Assembly: GCF_006064855.1 (NCBI RefSeq)
Contig: NZ_CP040754.1
Location: 83,548-147,547, forward strand
Length of the DNA: 64,000 nt
Origin: Sulfitobacter sp. BSw21498
GTDB lineage: Bacteria; Pseudomonadota; Alphaproteobacteria; Rhodobacterales; Rhodobacteraceae
Direction: 5' to 3'
Part shown: positions 9,493 through 18,115 of the stretch, piece by piece
How the letters are laid out: each line of letters begins with the position of its first letter
How positions within the stretch are numbered: position 1 is the first letter of the stretch
Notes under the pieces: model-generated
What the model was told of the DNA's origin: nothing
The model's database searches: none
The model's input: only the letters and a program-made list of their open reading frames with translations
Made by a program: the position numbers and the translations under genes

Positions 9493-10285
9493 GTGCGCCT
9501 CCGATATAGGCCTCGATAACGCGCGGATTTTTAATGACTTCTCTTGGGATGCCGCTGGCAATCATTTCGCCATAATTCAGCGCCAACATTCGGTCACAGA
9601 TCCCGATGATAACGTCCATATGATGCTCGATCAGCAGGACACTGACGCCGCGCTCGGCGCGGGCATCCAGAATGAACCGCGCCATGTACTCTTTTTCTTC
9701 TTGGTTCATCCCGGCCATCGGTTCATCCAGTATCAGAAGATGCGGTTCGGCCACCAAAGCACGGGCCAACTCCACACGTTTCTTCAACCCGATCGGGATT
9801 CCGTCGACCATCTCGTGCCGGATGCTTTCCAGTTGAAGAAAGTCGATTACCTCTTCCACGACTTCTCGGTTGGCAATTTCCTGGGGCCGCGCCAACCACC
9901 AGTATAGCGCCGTGCGGATCACGCCAGGGTTCATATGGATGTGACGCCCCAATAAAATATTGTCGAGCACGCTCATTCCGTTGAACAACGCAAGGTTCTG
10001 GAATGTCCGCGCAACTCCCATGCCCGCAACCTTGTGCGGCGCGGTTCCAGTAATATCCCTACCGCCCAACAGGATCTTCCCCTTTTGTGGCGGGTAAAAG
10101 CCGGTGATCGCGTTGGTCAGCGTCGTTTTTCCACTGCCGTTGGGACCGACAAGACCGAAGATTTCGCCTTTCTCAAGTCTCAGATCCACGCCCGATACCG
10201 CGACAAGCCCGCCAAACCGCCGCTCTATGCCGATGCATTCCAAAACCGGCACCTGGCCGCTGCCTGATGTTACAGGTCCATTCAT
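9482..10285 (-). CDS. livG: ABC transporter ATP-binding protein, LivG family
   Basis: 267 residues. Walker A GPNGSGKTT, the LivG-specific GVARTFQNLALFNGMSVLDN stretch, Walker B LLILDEPMAGMN and the LIEHHMDVIIGICDRMLAL switch region. The signature motif region reads GLKKRVELARAL, an atypical form without a clear LSGGQ. LivG usually has more canonical spacing, so the family call is firm but this motif is worth noting. It is the first transporter gene in the transcript. Confidence 0.92.
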   Translation of the reverse strand: MNGPVTSGSGQVPVLECIGIERRFGGLVAVSGVDLRLEKGEIFGLVGPNGSGKTTLTNAITGFYPPQKGKILLGGRDITGTAPHKVAGMGVARTFQNLALFNGMSVLDNILLGRHIHMNPGVIRTALYWWLARPQEIANREVVEEVIDFLQLESIRHEMVDGIPIGLKKRVELARALVAEPHLLILDEPMAGMNQEEKEYMARFILDARAERGVSVLLIEHHMDVIIGICDRMLALNYGEMIASGIPREVIKNPRVIEAYIGGAHAE

Positions 10286-10336
10286 CCGTGCGCGCCTCCC
10301 AGCAAATCAAAACTCACCATCCCGCCGTTCTCTCTC

Positions 10337-11200
10337 TCAGTCTATCTTGAAGTAATCAGGACGTCCCGTCGGCCAGGGATCACCCCACATCTGCTGACCG
10401 CCATCTATGTTTAGAACCTCTCCGGTTATAAATTTGCCCGACAGTGCCGCCATATAAACAACTCCTTCGGCAACATCCCATTCGTCGCCCGCCCGGCGCA
10501 TGGGGTTGGATTCCTTGAACGTCGCGGCACCCTCGGCTGGATAATTTCCAAACCCGGTACTTTCGCAGCATCCAGGTGCGACACAGTTCACACGTACACC
10601 GTAAGGTGCCCATTCAACTGCGACAGATTTGGACAGGAATATCACCCCGGCGCGTGCCGCGGCGGTATGGGCGATACCGGGCATTCCGCGCCAGACATCT
10701 GCGACGATGCTGACAATATTGCCCTGGGTTCCGGTCTCGACCCAATTTTTCGCTACCGCCTGCATCATCCACCAGGTACCATTCAGATTGGTGTCGATCA
10801 CCGCGTTCCAACCTTTTATGGAAAAGTCCAAGGCCGGCTGCGGAAACTGTCCGCCTGCATTGTTGACCAGAACATGCAGCCCACCGAAACGTTCATGAAC
10901 AGCGTCCACAAAGGCGGCAACCTGTTCAGGGTCGCGTATCGTCATTTCGCGCGCCATCACTTCGCCGCCAAACGAACGCAGGAATTCCGCCGCGCTTTCC
11001 AGTTTTTCAGGGTTGCGCCCACAGATCGCCAGCCGTGCGCCCAGGCGGGCGAACAATGCCGCGATAGCCAGGCCAAGCCCGCCACCCGCACCAGTCACGA
11101 CAACAGTCTGGTCCTGGAAAAGACCCAGCGCATAGACGGTATTTCGGTCCCGTAGTTCGGTTCGTGTGAACCCAAAAACCGGCTCTTGCGAGTCAGTCAT
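10337..11200 (-). CDS. SDR family oxidoreductase
   Basis: 287 residues. Short-chain dehydrogenase/reductase with the NAD(P) motif VTGAGGGLGLAIA (TGxxxGxG) near residue 35 and NNAGG near 108. The usual YxxxK catalytic Tyr position reads HTAAARAGVIFLSKSVAVEW, so Tyr appears replaced by Ala in the normal alignment while Lys is not obvious. The same HTVAARAGVTG arrangement recurs in the SDR at 20547, so these two belong to the 2,4-dienoyl-CoA-reductase-like SDR branch, which lacks the classical Tyr. First gene after the 11242 palindrome. Confidence 0.85.
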   Translation of the reverse strand: MTDSQEPVFGFTRTELRDRNTVYALGLFQDQTVVVTGAGGGLGLAIAALFARLGARLAICGRNPEKLESAAEFLRSFGGEVMAREMTIRDPEQVAAFVDAVHERFGGLHVLVNNAGGQFPQPALDFSIKGWNAVIDTNLNGTWWMMQAVAKNWVETGTQGNIVSIVADVWRGMPGIAHTAAARAGVIFLSKSVAVEWAPYGVRVNCVAPGCCESTGFGNYPAEGAATFKESNPMRRAGDEWDVAEGVVYMAALSGKFITGEVLNIDGGQQMWGDPWPTGRPDYFKID

Positions 11201-11241
11201 CTTTCCCCCCCTGCTAGCAATTTCGCTAGCGTTTCAAAAAA

Positions 11242-11257
11242 CCTAACATGCGTTAGA
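11242..11257. promoter_or_regulatory. Operator-like palindrome (site 1 of 3)
   Basis: CCTAACA-TG-CGTTAGA, a 16-base inverted repeat matching the perfect site at 16327 except for one base in each arm. It lies 41 bases upstream of the SDR ATG in the gap between MaoC and SDR, so it can control the SDR-livGHMF-etf transcript. The element is visible; regulation by a TetR- or FadR-type protein is inference. Confidence 0.65.
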
Positions 11258-11299
11258 TTTTTTGGCAAGATTTATGTGATCTCTCAAATTAGGTGTATT

Positions 11300-11767
11300 T
11301 TACTGAGTTGCGTTTAGCTGACGCAGCATGCGAAGCGGCTCGTAGACAATACATTCGCTGCCATCCGCCTTGAGCACCCGGTTTCGGCTGCGCACCAGAC
11401 CACGTCCCGGCCTAGATGTTAGACGGGCCTCGATAATTTCGACTTCAACGTGGATTGTATCACCGACAAAAGTAGGCCCCTTCACACTGAAATCAGCATG
11501 AAGAAACGCCAGACCCGTGCCCTCCATCGTGTGCGTCAACAGCCCCTCGGCCATTGCGTAAACCATCACCCCAGGCACCACCCGCCCATGCGCCGCAGCG
11601 CCGTCGCGGGCATGCTCAGTATCGGTGAACAATGATTCCGTCATCCACATCAGGTTACAGAACCCAACAAGGTCAGCCTCGGTCACTGTCCGGCTGCGGG
11701 TTTCGAAGCGGGCACCAATCTCGACTTCATCGAAATAGAAGCCGGTGGTGCGCAATACATCTTTCAT
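11300..11767 (-). CDS. MaoC-family (hotdog) dehydratase
   Basis: 155 residues of MaoC/R-hydratase type: FYFDEVEIGARFETRSRTVTEADLV at the N-terminus, with AAAHGRVVPGVMVYAMAEGL in the middle and HVEVEIIEAR after it. The family hydrates trans-2-enoyl-CoA to (R)-3-hydroxyacyl-CoA or acts on related thioesters. It is the last gene of the thiolase-SDR-CoA transferase-dehydrogenase transcript, 11 bases after the dehydrogenase stop. The Asp/His of the hydratase 2 motif are partly recognisable (HGRVVPG). Confidence 0.85.
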   Translation of the reverse strand: MKDVLRTTGFYFDEVEIGARFETRSRTVTEADLVGFCNLMWMTESLFTDTEHARDGAAAHGRVVPGVMVYAMAEGLLTHTMEGTGLAFLHADFSVKGPTFVGDTIHVEVEIIEARLTSRPGRGLVRSRNRVLKADGSECIVYEPLRMLRQLNATQ

Positions 11768-11778
11768 AGTGGCCCCTT

Positions 11779-12945
11779 TCAGTAGGATTTTGGCAGCCCA
11801 AGCGCCTTTTCGGCAATGAACGACATCAGCATATGCGGCGTCACCGGTACGATGTGGAACAACAACGCCTCGCGGACCAGCCGCTCAACATGATATTCCT
11901 TGGCGTATCCAAAACCGCCAAACGTCATCTGGGCCGTCTGCGTCGCCTCCACTGCGGCTTCCGCTGCCAGCAGCTTTGCAGCATTCGCCTCGACACCACA
12001 TGGCTCGCCCGCATCATACAGAGCCGCGGCATGCATCACCATCAGATTGGCGGATTCGACCCTGGCCCAGGCTTTGGCAAGCGGATGCTGGATGCCCTGA
12101 TTCTGCCCGATCGGACGGCCGAAGACATGTCGCTCCTTTGCATATTCCGACGCCCGTTTGATCGCGTTTCGCGCAATGCCGACGCATTCCGCCGCCACCA
12201 GTATGCGTTCGGGATTCAGACCGTGTAGGGTCTGGCGGAACCCTTGGCCTTCTTCGCCGATCATATCCTCGGCTGGAACAGGCAGCCCGTCGATGAACAC
12301 CTCATTGGAATCTACCGCTTTGCGGCCCATTTTTTCGATCTCGCGCACGTCCACAAAGGTCCGGTCCAGCGTCGTGTAAAACAGGGTCAACCCCTCGGTG
12401 GGCTTTGTAACCTCTTCCAGCGGCGTGGTGCGGGCCAACAACAGCATCTTGTGAGCCACCTGCGCGGTTGAAATCCAGACCTTCTGGCCATGCACCACAT
12501 ACCGGTCGCCCTGTCGGATTGCCCGTGTCTTGAGCTTTGTTGTATCCAGCCCCGTCGTCGGTTCGGTTACCGCAAAACAGGCCTTTTCGCGCCCCTCCAG
12601 AAGCGGCACCAGCATCCGCTGTTTTTGCTCCGGGGTGCCGAATTTTACCACTGGATTGAGCCCGAAAATGTTCATGTGGATGGCCGACGCACCGCTGGCA
12701 CCACCGCCCGATTCCGCGATGGCCTGCATCATGATTGCCGCCTCGGTTATGCCCAGTCCGGCACCGCCGACCTCTTCCGGCAATGCGATACCCAGCCAGC
12801 CGCCATCCGCCAAAGCCTTGTGTAAGTCGTGGGGGAAGCCCCCATTGCGGTCTTTTTCCAGCCAGTATTCATCATCAAAATCGGCACAGATACGCAAAAC
12901 GGTGTCGCGGATTTCCTGCTGCGCCTCAGTATACCGATAAGTCAT
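11779..12945 (-). CDS. Acyl-CoA dehydrogenase
   Basis: 388 residues, full-length family member. N-terminal helical domain, the middle FAD-binding strand domain with CFAVTEPTTGLDTTKLKTRA (substrate and flavin contact loop) and KVWISTAQVAHKML, and a C-terminal domain with GFGYAKEYHVERLVREALLFHI. It oxidises an acyl-CoA at C2-C3 and passes electrons to ETF. Start overlaps the CoA-transferase stop (ATGA), so the two are coupled and may act in sequence on the same thioester. Confidence 0.9.
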   Translation of the reverse strand: MTYRYTEAQQEIRDTVLRICADFDDEYWLEKDRNGGFPHDLHKALADGGWLGIALPEEVGGAGLGITEAAIMMQAIAESGGGASGASAIHMNIFGLNPVVKFGTPEQKQRMLVPLLEGREKACFAVTEPTTGLDTTKLKTRAIRQGDRYVVHGQKVWISTAQVAHKMLLLARTTPLEEVTKPTEGLTLFYTTLDRTFVDVREIEKMGRKAVDSNEVFIDGLPVPAEDMIGEEGQGFRQTLHGLNPERILVAAECVGIARNAIKRASEYAKERHVFGRPIGQNQGIQHPLAKAWARVESANLMVMHAAALYDAGEPCGVEANAAKLLAAEAAVEATQTAQMTFGGFGYAKEYHVERLVREALLFHIVPVTPHMLMSFIAEKALGLPKSY

Positions 12946-14186
12946 GCTTTTTCCTCGGATTCTTGCGGCATGCCCACCACCCCTGACGAGGCCAGCGCCG
13001 CGATTTCTTGTTCGTTCAAACCCAGATCGCGTAACACTGCGTGGCTGTCGGCGGCCTCGGCCCGGCCAAGCCAGCGTACGCTTCCCGGCGTGTCTGACAG
13101 GTGCGGCACCGCGCCGACCACCCGTGTCTGTTCTCCCGCTACATCCACGATGTCGCCGCGATGGGCGATCTGCGGATGGTTCACGATATCCTCGACGCTC
13201 AAAACCCTCGCAGCAACCGCGTCGTTTTTTGTAAACTCGGCCTGCACAGTGTCAAAATCACGCGCCCCAATGAACTTCTGAAGCGCGTCAAAAACCTCGG
13301 CCATATTGGCGCTGATCCCGGCCATTGTGGCAAAGCGCGGATTGTCGGCAAATGCATCCCCGGCCGCCGTGCGCAACAGACGCCGAGCGGTTTCTGCCCC
13401 GCCTGCGGATACCGTGACCCAGACACCGTCGCTGGTGCGGAACATACCGCCGGGGGCAAAGTCCATCGGTTGGCGAAGACCGTTGCGCAGCGGCGACACG
13501 GCCGCGCCTGTCAGCGCAGGCACGTGATAGTCGATCAGCCGCAACAGCCCCTCGAACACCGCGAGGTCGATGACCTGCCCTTTTGCGGTTCCATTGCCAC
13601 GCGCGTGCAGCGCCAGCATGACACCCAGTGCGCCCATCAGCCCGGTGGTTGAATCCGCCGCCGGAAACCCTGGATGCATCGGCGGCCCGTTGGGGTATCC
13701 CGTCAGATGTGACAATCCGCTCATGGCTTCGGCTGCGCGACCAAAGGCCGGCGTCTTTTTCATCGGGCCTTCCTGCCCATAGCCCGAAATACGCAGGATG
13801 ATCAAATCCGGGTTCCATCTGTGCAACACGTCGGGTCCGATATCAGCGCGTTCCAGCACGCCGGGCCGGAAATTCTCAACTAAAACATCACTGGCTTCGA
13901 CCATGCGGCGCAGAATTGCGCGTCCTTCAGGGGTCTTCCAGTTAAGCGCCAAAATGCGTTTGTTGCGCGCCAGTGTTTTCCACCACACACCTAGCCCGTC
14001 ATCCTGCGCCTTGGGGCCGAGATCGCGCATCATGTCACCGCCGCGCGGGTTTTCGACCTTGATCACCTCGGCACCGAAATCGGCCAACAAAGTCGCCGCC
14101 AGCGGTCCGGCGATCACATGACCAAGTTCGATGATACTAATGTTTTTCAACGGTCCTTGTGACACGCACACACTCTCCTTGGTCAT
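12942..14186 (-). CDS. Class III CoA transferase (CaiB/BaiF family)
   Basis: About 414 residues. CaiB/BaiF family: ISIIELGHVIAGPLAATLLADFGAEVIKVE at the start, the catalytic-type Asp in FPAADSTTGLMGALGV near residue 175, and FAPGGMFRTSDGVWVTVSAGG. It moves CoA between a donor acyl-CoA and a free acid. The annotated ATG has no good ribosome site before it. An AAGGAG lies 9 bases before an in-frame GTG at 14163-14165, so the true start may be 7 codons later. Confidence 0.88.
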   Translation of the reverse strand: MTKESVCVSQGPLKNISIIELGHVIAGPLAATLLADFGAEVIKVENPRGGDMMRDLGPKAQDDGLGVWWKTLARNKRILALNWKTPEGRAILRRMVEASDVLVENFRPGVLERADIGPDVLHRWNPDLIILRISGYGQEGPMKKTPAFGRAAEAMSGLSHLTGYPNGPPMHPGFPAADSTTGLMGALGVMLALHARGNGTAKGQVIDLAVFEGLLRLIDYHVPALTGAAVSPLRNGLRQPMDFAPGGMFRTSDGVWVTVSAGGAETARRLLRTAAGDAFADNPRFATMAGISANMAEVFDALQKFIGARDFDTVQAEFTKNDAVAARVLSVEDIVNHPQIAHRGDIVDVAGEQTRVVGAVPHLSDTPGSVRWLGRAEAADSHAVLRDLGLNEQEIAALASSGVVGMPQESEEKA

Positions 14187-14203
14187 TCAACAGCGGCGGC
14201 TAT

Positions 14204-15034
14204 TTAGATTACAAAACCCCCGCCGCAGATCACATATTGCCCGGAAATGAAGTTCGATTCCGGCGCACAAAACAGATAGACAGCCCCTGCGGCTTCCTCG
14301 GGTGTGCCGACACGGCCCAGTGGAATAGACGTTTCCATCTGGCTTAACAGATCGGGGCTGACACCGACGCGGATGTCCTTGCCTTCAACCTTGATCGTGC
14401 TGTCCCCCTTGGCGCTGCCTTCGGTCAGGCGCGTGCGGATCGGGCCAAAGGCCACGGCATTGACGTTGACCTTGTATCGGCCCCACTCTTTTGCCATCGT
14501 TCTGGTCAGTCCGATGATGCCGGCCTTGGCAGCAGAATAGTTGATCTGCCCCGCGTTGCCGCCGGTTCCGGCGATGGACGAAATATTCACAACCTTGCGA
14601 AACACTTCCTGCCCCGCTTCAGCTTCGGCGCGGGCCTTGTCGCGGAACACTGGCGCGGCGGCTCTAAGGATCTGAAAGGGTGCTGTCAGATGAACATCTA
14701 TGATGGCATGCCATTGCTCATCCGTCATTTTCTGGACTACGCTGTCCCAAGTATAGCCCGCGTTGTTAACGATTATGTCCAGCCCGCCGAAGGCATTAAC
14801 GCCGGTATCAACGAACCGTTGGGCAAAGCCATCTTCGGTCACCGACCCGGCGCAGACCGCGGCCTCACCGCCCATGTCACGGATCATTTCAGCGGTTTGC
14901 GCCGCCGGATCCGCATCCAGATCGTTGACCACGATCCGCGCACCTTCGGAGGCCAATTTCAAAGCGATCTCGCGGCCAATGCCGCGTCCAGATCCGGATA
15001 CCAGCGCGACGCGCCCGTCAAGCCTAGCTGTCAT
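14204..15034 (-). CDS. SDR family oxidoreductase (FabG-like)
   Basis: 276 residues from the ATG at 15032-15034, chosen because GGGGAGG lies 7 bases upstream. Classical SDR: VSGSGRGIGREIALKLA (TGxxxGxG-type loop), NNAGY near 90, and a full catalytic set SSIAGTGGNAGQINYSAAKAG with Ser, Tyr and Lys. The C-terminus FISGQYVICGGGFVI is standard. It probably oxidises a 3-hydroxyacyl-CoA to the ketoacyl-CoA used by the neighbouring thiolase. Confidence 0.9.
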   Translation of the reverse strand: MTARLDGRVALVSGSGRGIGREIALKLASEGARIVVNDLDADPAAQTAEMIRDMGGEAAVCAGSVTEDGFAQRFVDTGVNAFGGLDIIVNNAGYTWDSVVQKMTDEQWHAIIDVHLTAPFQILRAAAPVFRDKARAEAEAGQEVFRKVVNISSIAGTGGNAGQINYSAAKAGIIGLTRTMAKEWGRYKVNVNAVAFGPIRTRLTEGSAKGDSTIKVEGKDIRVGVSPDLLSQMETSIPLGRVGTPEEAAGAVYLFCAPESNFISGQYVICGGGFVI

Positions 15035-15077
15035 GTCTATCCTCCCCAACCACAGCGTCCGTGCAAATGCGCCGCCC

Positions 15078-16262
15078 TCATACCGCCTCGTACAGCGTCA
15101 CGACACAAGCGCCCCCTAGGCCCAGATTATGTTGAAGCGCCAGCCGCGCCCCCGAAACCTGCCGGGCATCGGCCGTGCCGCGCAATTGCTGCACCAGCTC
15201 GGTGCATTGCGCGAGACCCGTGGCCCCCAACGGGTGCCCTTTAGACAAAAGTCCGCCCGACGGATTGGTTACATATTTGCCGCCATAGGTATTGTCGCCA
15301 TCATCAACGAACTTTCCGGCCTCGCCACGACCGCAAAGGCCAAGCGCCTCGTAGGTGATCAACTCATTATGGGCAAAACAGTCATGCAGCTCGACGACGT
15401 TGATGTCTTCGGGGCCGATGCCTGCGGCCTCATAGACCTGATTGGCGGCCTTTTTAGCCATGCTGGTGCCAACAACTTCGCGCATATCGTGGGCATTGAA
15501 GGTTTCCGGCCCGTCGGTGGTCATCGCCTGTGCCGCAATCCGGACAGAGGAATCCAGCCCGTGTTTGTCGGCAAACGCCTTTGAACAGATAATTGCCGCC
15601 GCCGCGCCGCAGGTCGGCGGGCAAGCCATCAACCGAGTCATGACACCGGGCCAAACCACTTTGGCGGCCAGAACCTCTTCGGCGGTTACCTCAGTGCGAA
15701 ACAGGGCGACCGGGTTTTTTGAGGCGTGCCGACTAGACTTGGCGCGGATCTTGGCGAATGTTTCCAGGGTGGTGCCAAACTCGTCCATATGCGCCTTGCC
15801 GGCACCGCCGAAATACCGCAGCGCCAGCGGGATCTCAGGACTGCCAACCAGATCGTCGGTTTCGTCGTCAAACGATTGGAATGGGCTTACCCGATCCTCG
15901 AACACCGACCCGATCGCGCCAGGCTTCATCTGCTCAAATCCTAAGGCCAGGACGCACTCGACCGCCCCACTTTCAACGGCCTGACGCGCCAGAAAAAGCG
16001 CTGATGACCCTGTGGAGCAGTTGTTGTTGACGTTCAGAATCGGAATGCCGGTCATGCCCACTTGATACAAGGCCCGCTGACCGCAGGTGCTGTCACCATA
16101 AACATAGCCGACATAGGCCTGCTGGATCAGGTCGTAGGACAATCCGGCATCCTGCAGCGCGCTGCGGGTGGCCTTTGCCGCCATCACGTCATAGCTTTCC
16201 GACGCGCCGGGTTTCTGAAAGGGGACCATTCCGACCCCGGTTACATAAGCCTTGGTGGACAT
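15078..16262 (-). CDS. Thiolase family protein (SCP-x/lipid-transfer type)
   Basis: 394 residues. The thiolase nucleophile region is NVNNNCSTGSSALFLARQA with Cys near residue 83. HDCFAHNELITYEALGLC and SKGHPLGATGLAQC carry the His residues, and GGACVVTLYEAV closes the fold. The overall pattern matches SCP-x-type thiolases, which often act on bulky or branched acyl-CoAs, rather than FadA. Start has AGGGGAGG upstream. First gene of a minus-strand transcript that diverges from the acyl-CoA synthetase at 16369. Confidence 0.9.
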   Translation of the reverse strand: MSTKAYVTGVGMVPFQKPGASESYDVMAAKATRSALQDAGLSYDLIQQAYVGYVYGDSTCGQRALYQVGMTGIPILNVNNNCSTGSSALFLARQAVESGAVECVLALGFEQMKPGAIGSVFEDRVSPFQSFDDETDDLVGSPEIPLALRYFGGAGKAHMDEFGTTLETFAKIRAKSSRHASKNPVALFRTEVTAEEVLAAKVVWPGVMTRLMACPPTCGAAAAIICSKAFADKHGLDSSVRIAAQAMTTDGPETFNAHDMREVVGTSMAKKAANQVYEAAGIGPEDINVVELHDCFAHNELITYEALGLCGRGEAGKFVDDGDNTYGGKYVTNPSGGLLSKGHPLGATGLAQCTELVQQLRGTADARQVSGARLALQHNLGLGGACVVTLYEAV

Positions 16263-16326
16263 TGAAGCCTCCCCTGATCAAAATCAGTTTCTCGTACGTA
16301 TAGGACGGAAACGGTATTGGAATTTA

Positions 16327-16342
16327 TCTAACACATGTTAGA
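16327..16342. promoter_or_regulatory. Operator-like palindrome (site 2 of 3, perfect)
   Basis: TCTAACA-CA-TGTTAGA, a perfect inverted repeat of 7-base arms with a 2-base centre. It lies in the 106-base divergent promoter region, 26 bases before the synthetase ATG and 65 bases before the thiolase ATG, so one bound dimer could control both directions. Confidence 0.75.
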
Positions 16343-16368
16343 ATAATTACAATAGGTGGAGAAAAGCT

Positions 16369-17973
16369 ATGTGCAAGGCCCCTCTGAACCAGTTGAGCAG
16401 CGGCACCGTAGCGTCCCTCGGGCATGCACCTCAAAGCGCATCACGGACGGATGTTTACCAGCTTTTCCGCAATCGTGGGTCAGCTTTACCAGATGCCATC
16501 GCAATCGAGGACTCTGACGAACGGACGACTTATGCCGCTTTGCTTTGTCGTGTCGACCAGCTGGCCGGGCACTTCGCGGGACTCGGCCTGAACACCGGAG
16601 AGCGAATCGCAGTATTGTCACGCAACCGACGCGAATATGTCGAGGTCCAACTGGCCGCCGCCGCCACGGGCTTGATCGTCGCTTGCCTGAACTGGCGGCT
16701 TCTGGCCGCGGAATTGCGCCATTGCGTAACTCTGGTTTCCCCGCGCCTGATTATTACCGAACTCGATCTGCAGGAATTGCTCGACCAGACCCCGAATATC
16801 CCGACACTGACCTTGGGCCGCGAATACGAGGACGCCCTGACGCAGGCCCCCCATTTCACCCCGGTCACACAAGACCCCGAAAACGGGCTGGTCATTCTGT
16901 ATACCAGCGGCACCACTGGCCTGCCCAAGGGGGCAGTCCTAAGCCATCGAGCGATGATTGCCCGCGCGTCAGTCTTTGCCGCCGAACTAGGCCTTGCCCC
17001 AACGGACGCATTTGTCGCTTGGGCTCCAATGTTTCATATGGCCTCGACCGATCACGCTCTGTCCACGCTTTTGCGCGGTGGCACCGTAGTTATGATCGAC
17101 GGCTATGATCCGGAAGCTATATGCAGGTCCATTGAAACGCATCGCATTGGCTGGCTGGTTCTGATCCCCGGCATGATCGAATCATTCATCGCCCATTTTA
17201 AAGAAAAAGGAATTACACCCATAGGTATTCGAGTCTGCGGTGCCATGGCAGATCTAGTTCCGCCGCATCAGATCTCCGAGATTACCACGTTATTGAATGC
17301 GCCTTATCTGAACAGTTTTGGCTCTACCGAAACCGGGTTGCCACCCGCCACGCGCTCTACAATCCCGATTGGCGTAACGCCTCAAATCCTGTCCAAGCAA
17401 ATTAGCGCATTTTGTGAAATACGTCTGGTTGACGAAACCGACCAGGACGTGCCTGTCGGCACCCCCGGAGAGCTGTTGATGCGCGGGCCGACGTTGTTTT
17501 CCGGCTATTGGAATGCAGACGCCACCAATACCGAGGCGTTTCGCGATGGTTGGTTCCACTTGGGCGACGTGTTCCGACGCAATGCAGACGGAACACTGGG
17601 TTTCGCTGACCGGGCGAAATATCTCATCAAGACCGGCGGCGAAAACGTCTACCCCGCCGAGATCGAACGCGTGCTGATGGCCGATCCCAACGTCACCGAC
17701 GCAGCCGTAGTCCGGGTGCCTGACGATCGCTGGGGCGAAGCGCCGGTGGCTTTTGTCTCACGCTCTGGCGACACTGCAACCCAGGACACGCTAATGGCCG
17801 CCTGCCGCGCCTCGCTCGCGACCTACAAGTTACCCCGCGAAATTCACTTTATTGCCTTTGAGGATTTTCCAAGGTCAACCAGCGGTAAAATCCAGCGGCA
17901 CGTTCTGGAATCGTCATTACGCGCCGATCCAGGGGCAATCGAATTGCAAGAGCTAACCCGACCGGAAACGTAG
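16369..17973 (+). CDS. AMP-forming acyl-CoA synthetase
   Basis: 534 residues. ANL superfamily with ILYTSGTTGLPKGAVLSH (P-loop) near residue 180, GSTETG near 320, FHLGDVFRRNADGTLGFADR and the catalytic-Lys region PRSTSGKIQRHVLE near the C-terminus. GGTGGAG precedes the ATG. It activates a free acid to its CoA ester. It stands alone between a divergent promoter and a strong terminator, so it is a single-gene unit of the same regulon. A second ligase at 7558 suggests two acids, or an acid and a shortened intermediate, need activation. Confidence 0.9.
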   Translation: MCKAPLNQLSSGTVASLGHAPQSASRTDVYQLFRNRGSALPDAIAIEDSDERTTYAALLCRVDQLAGHFAGLGLNTGERIAVLSRNRREYVEVQLAAAATGLIVACLNWRLLAAELRHCVTLVSPRLIITELDLQELLDQTPNIPTLTLGREYEDALTQAPHFTPVTQDPENGLVILYTSGTTGLPKGAVLSHRAMIARASVFAAELGLAPTDAFVAWAPMFHMASTDHALSTLLRGGTVVMIDGYDPEAICRSIETHRIGWLVLIPGMIESFIAHFKEKGITPIGIRVCGAMADLVPPHQISEITTLLNAPYLNSFGSTETGLPPATRSTIPIGVTPQILSKQISAFCEIRLVDETDQDVPVGTPGELLMRGPTLFSGYWNADATNTEAFRDGWFHLGDVFRRNADGTLGFADRAKYLIKTGGENVYPAEIERVLMADPNVTDAAVVRVPDDRWGEAPVAFVSRSGDTATQDTLMAACRASLATYKLPREIHFIAFEDFPRSTSGKIQRHVLESSLRADPGAIELQELTRPET

Positions 17974-18011
17974 ATCGTTCATGAAAGCTTCAACATTGGC
18001 AAAGATACTCT

Positions 18012-18055
18012 GCCGACGTTGCGGCTTGGCGTAACGTCGGCCCTTGATCTTTTTT
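18012..18055 (+). terminator. Intrinsic terminator after the acyl-CoA synthetase
   Basis: A 9-bp perfect stem (GCCGACGTT / AACGTCGGC, 12-base loop) is followed within 8 bases by a run of six T. It ends exactly where the third operator-like palindrome begins, cleanly separating two plus-strand units. Confidence 0.85.
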
Positions 18056-18070
18056 CTAACATATGTTTGA
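18055..18070. promoter_or_regulatory. Operator-like palindrome (site 3 of 3)
   Basis: TCTAACA-TA-TGTTTGA, one mismatch from the perfect site at 16327. It lies 45 bases before the first acyl-CoA dehydrogenase ATG and directly after a terminator, as expected for the operator of the plus-strand dehydrogenase operon. Confidence 0.68.
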
Positions 18071-18115
18071 TTTTCCTTGATGGCCAGACAACGGGTCCAC
18101 TCCGGAAGGACGAAA

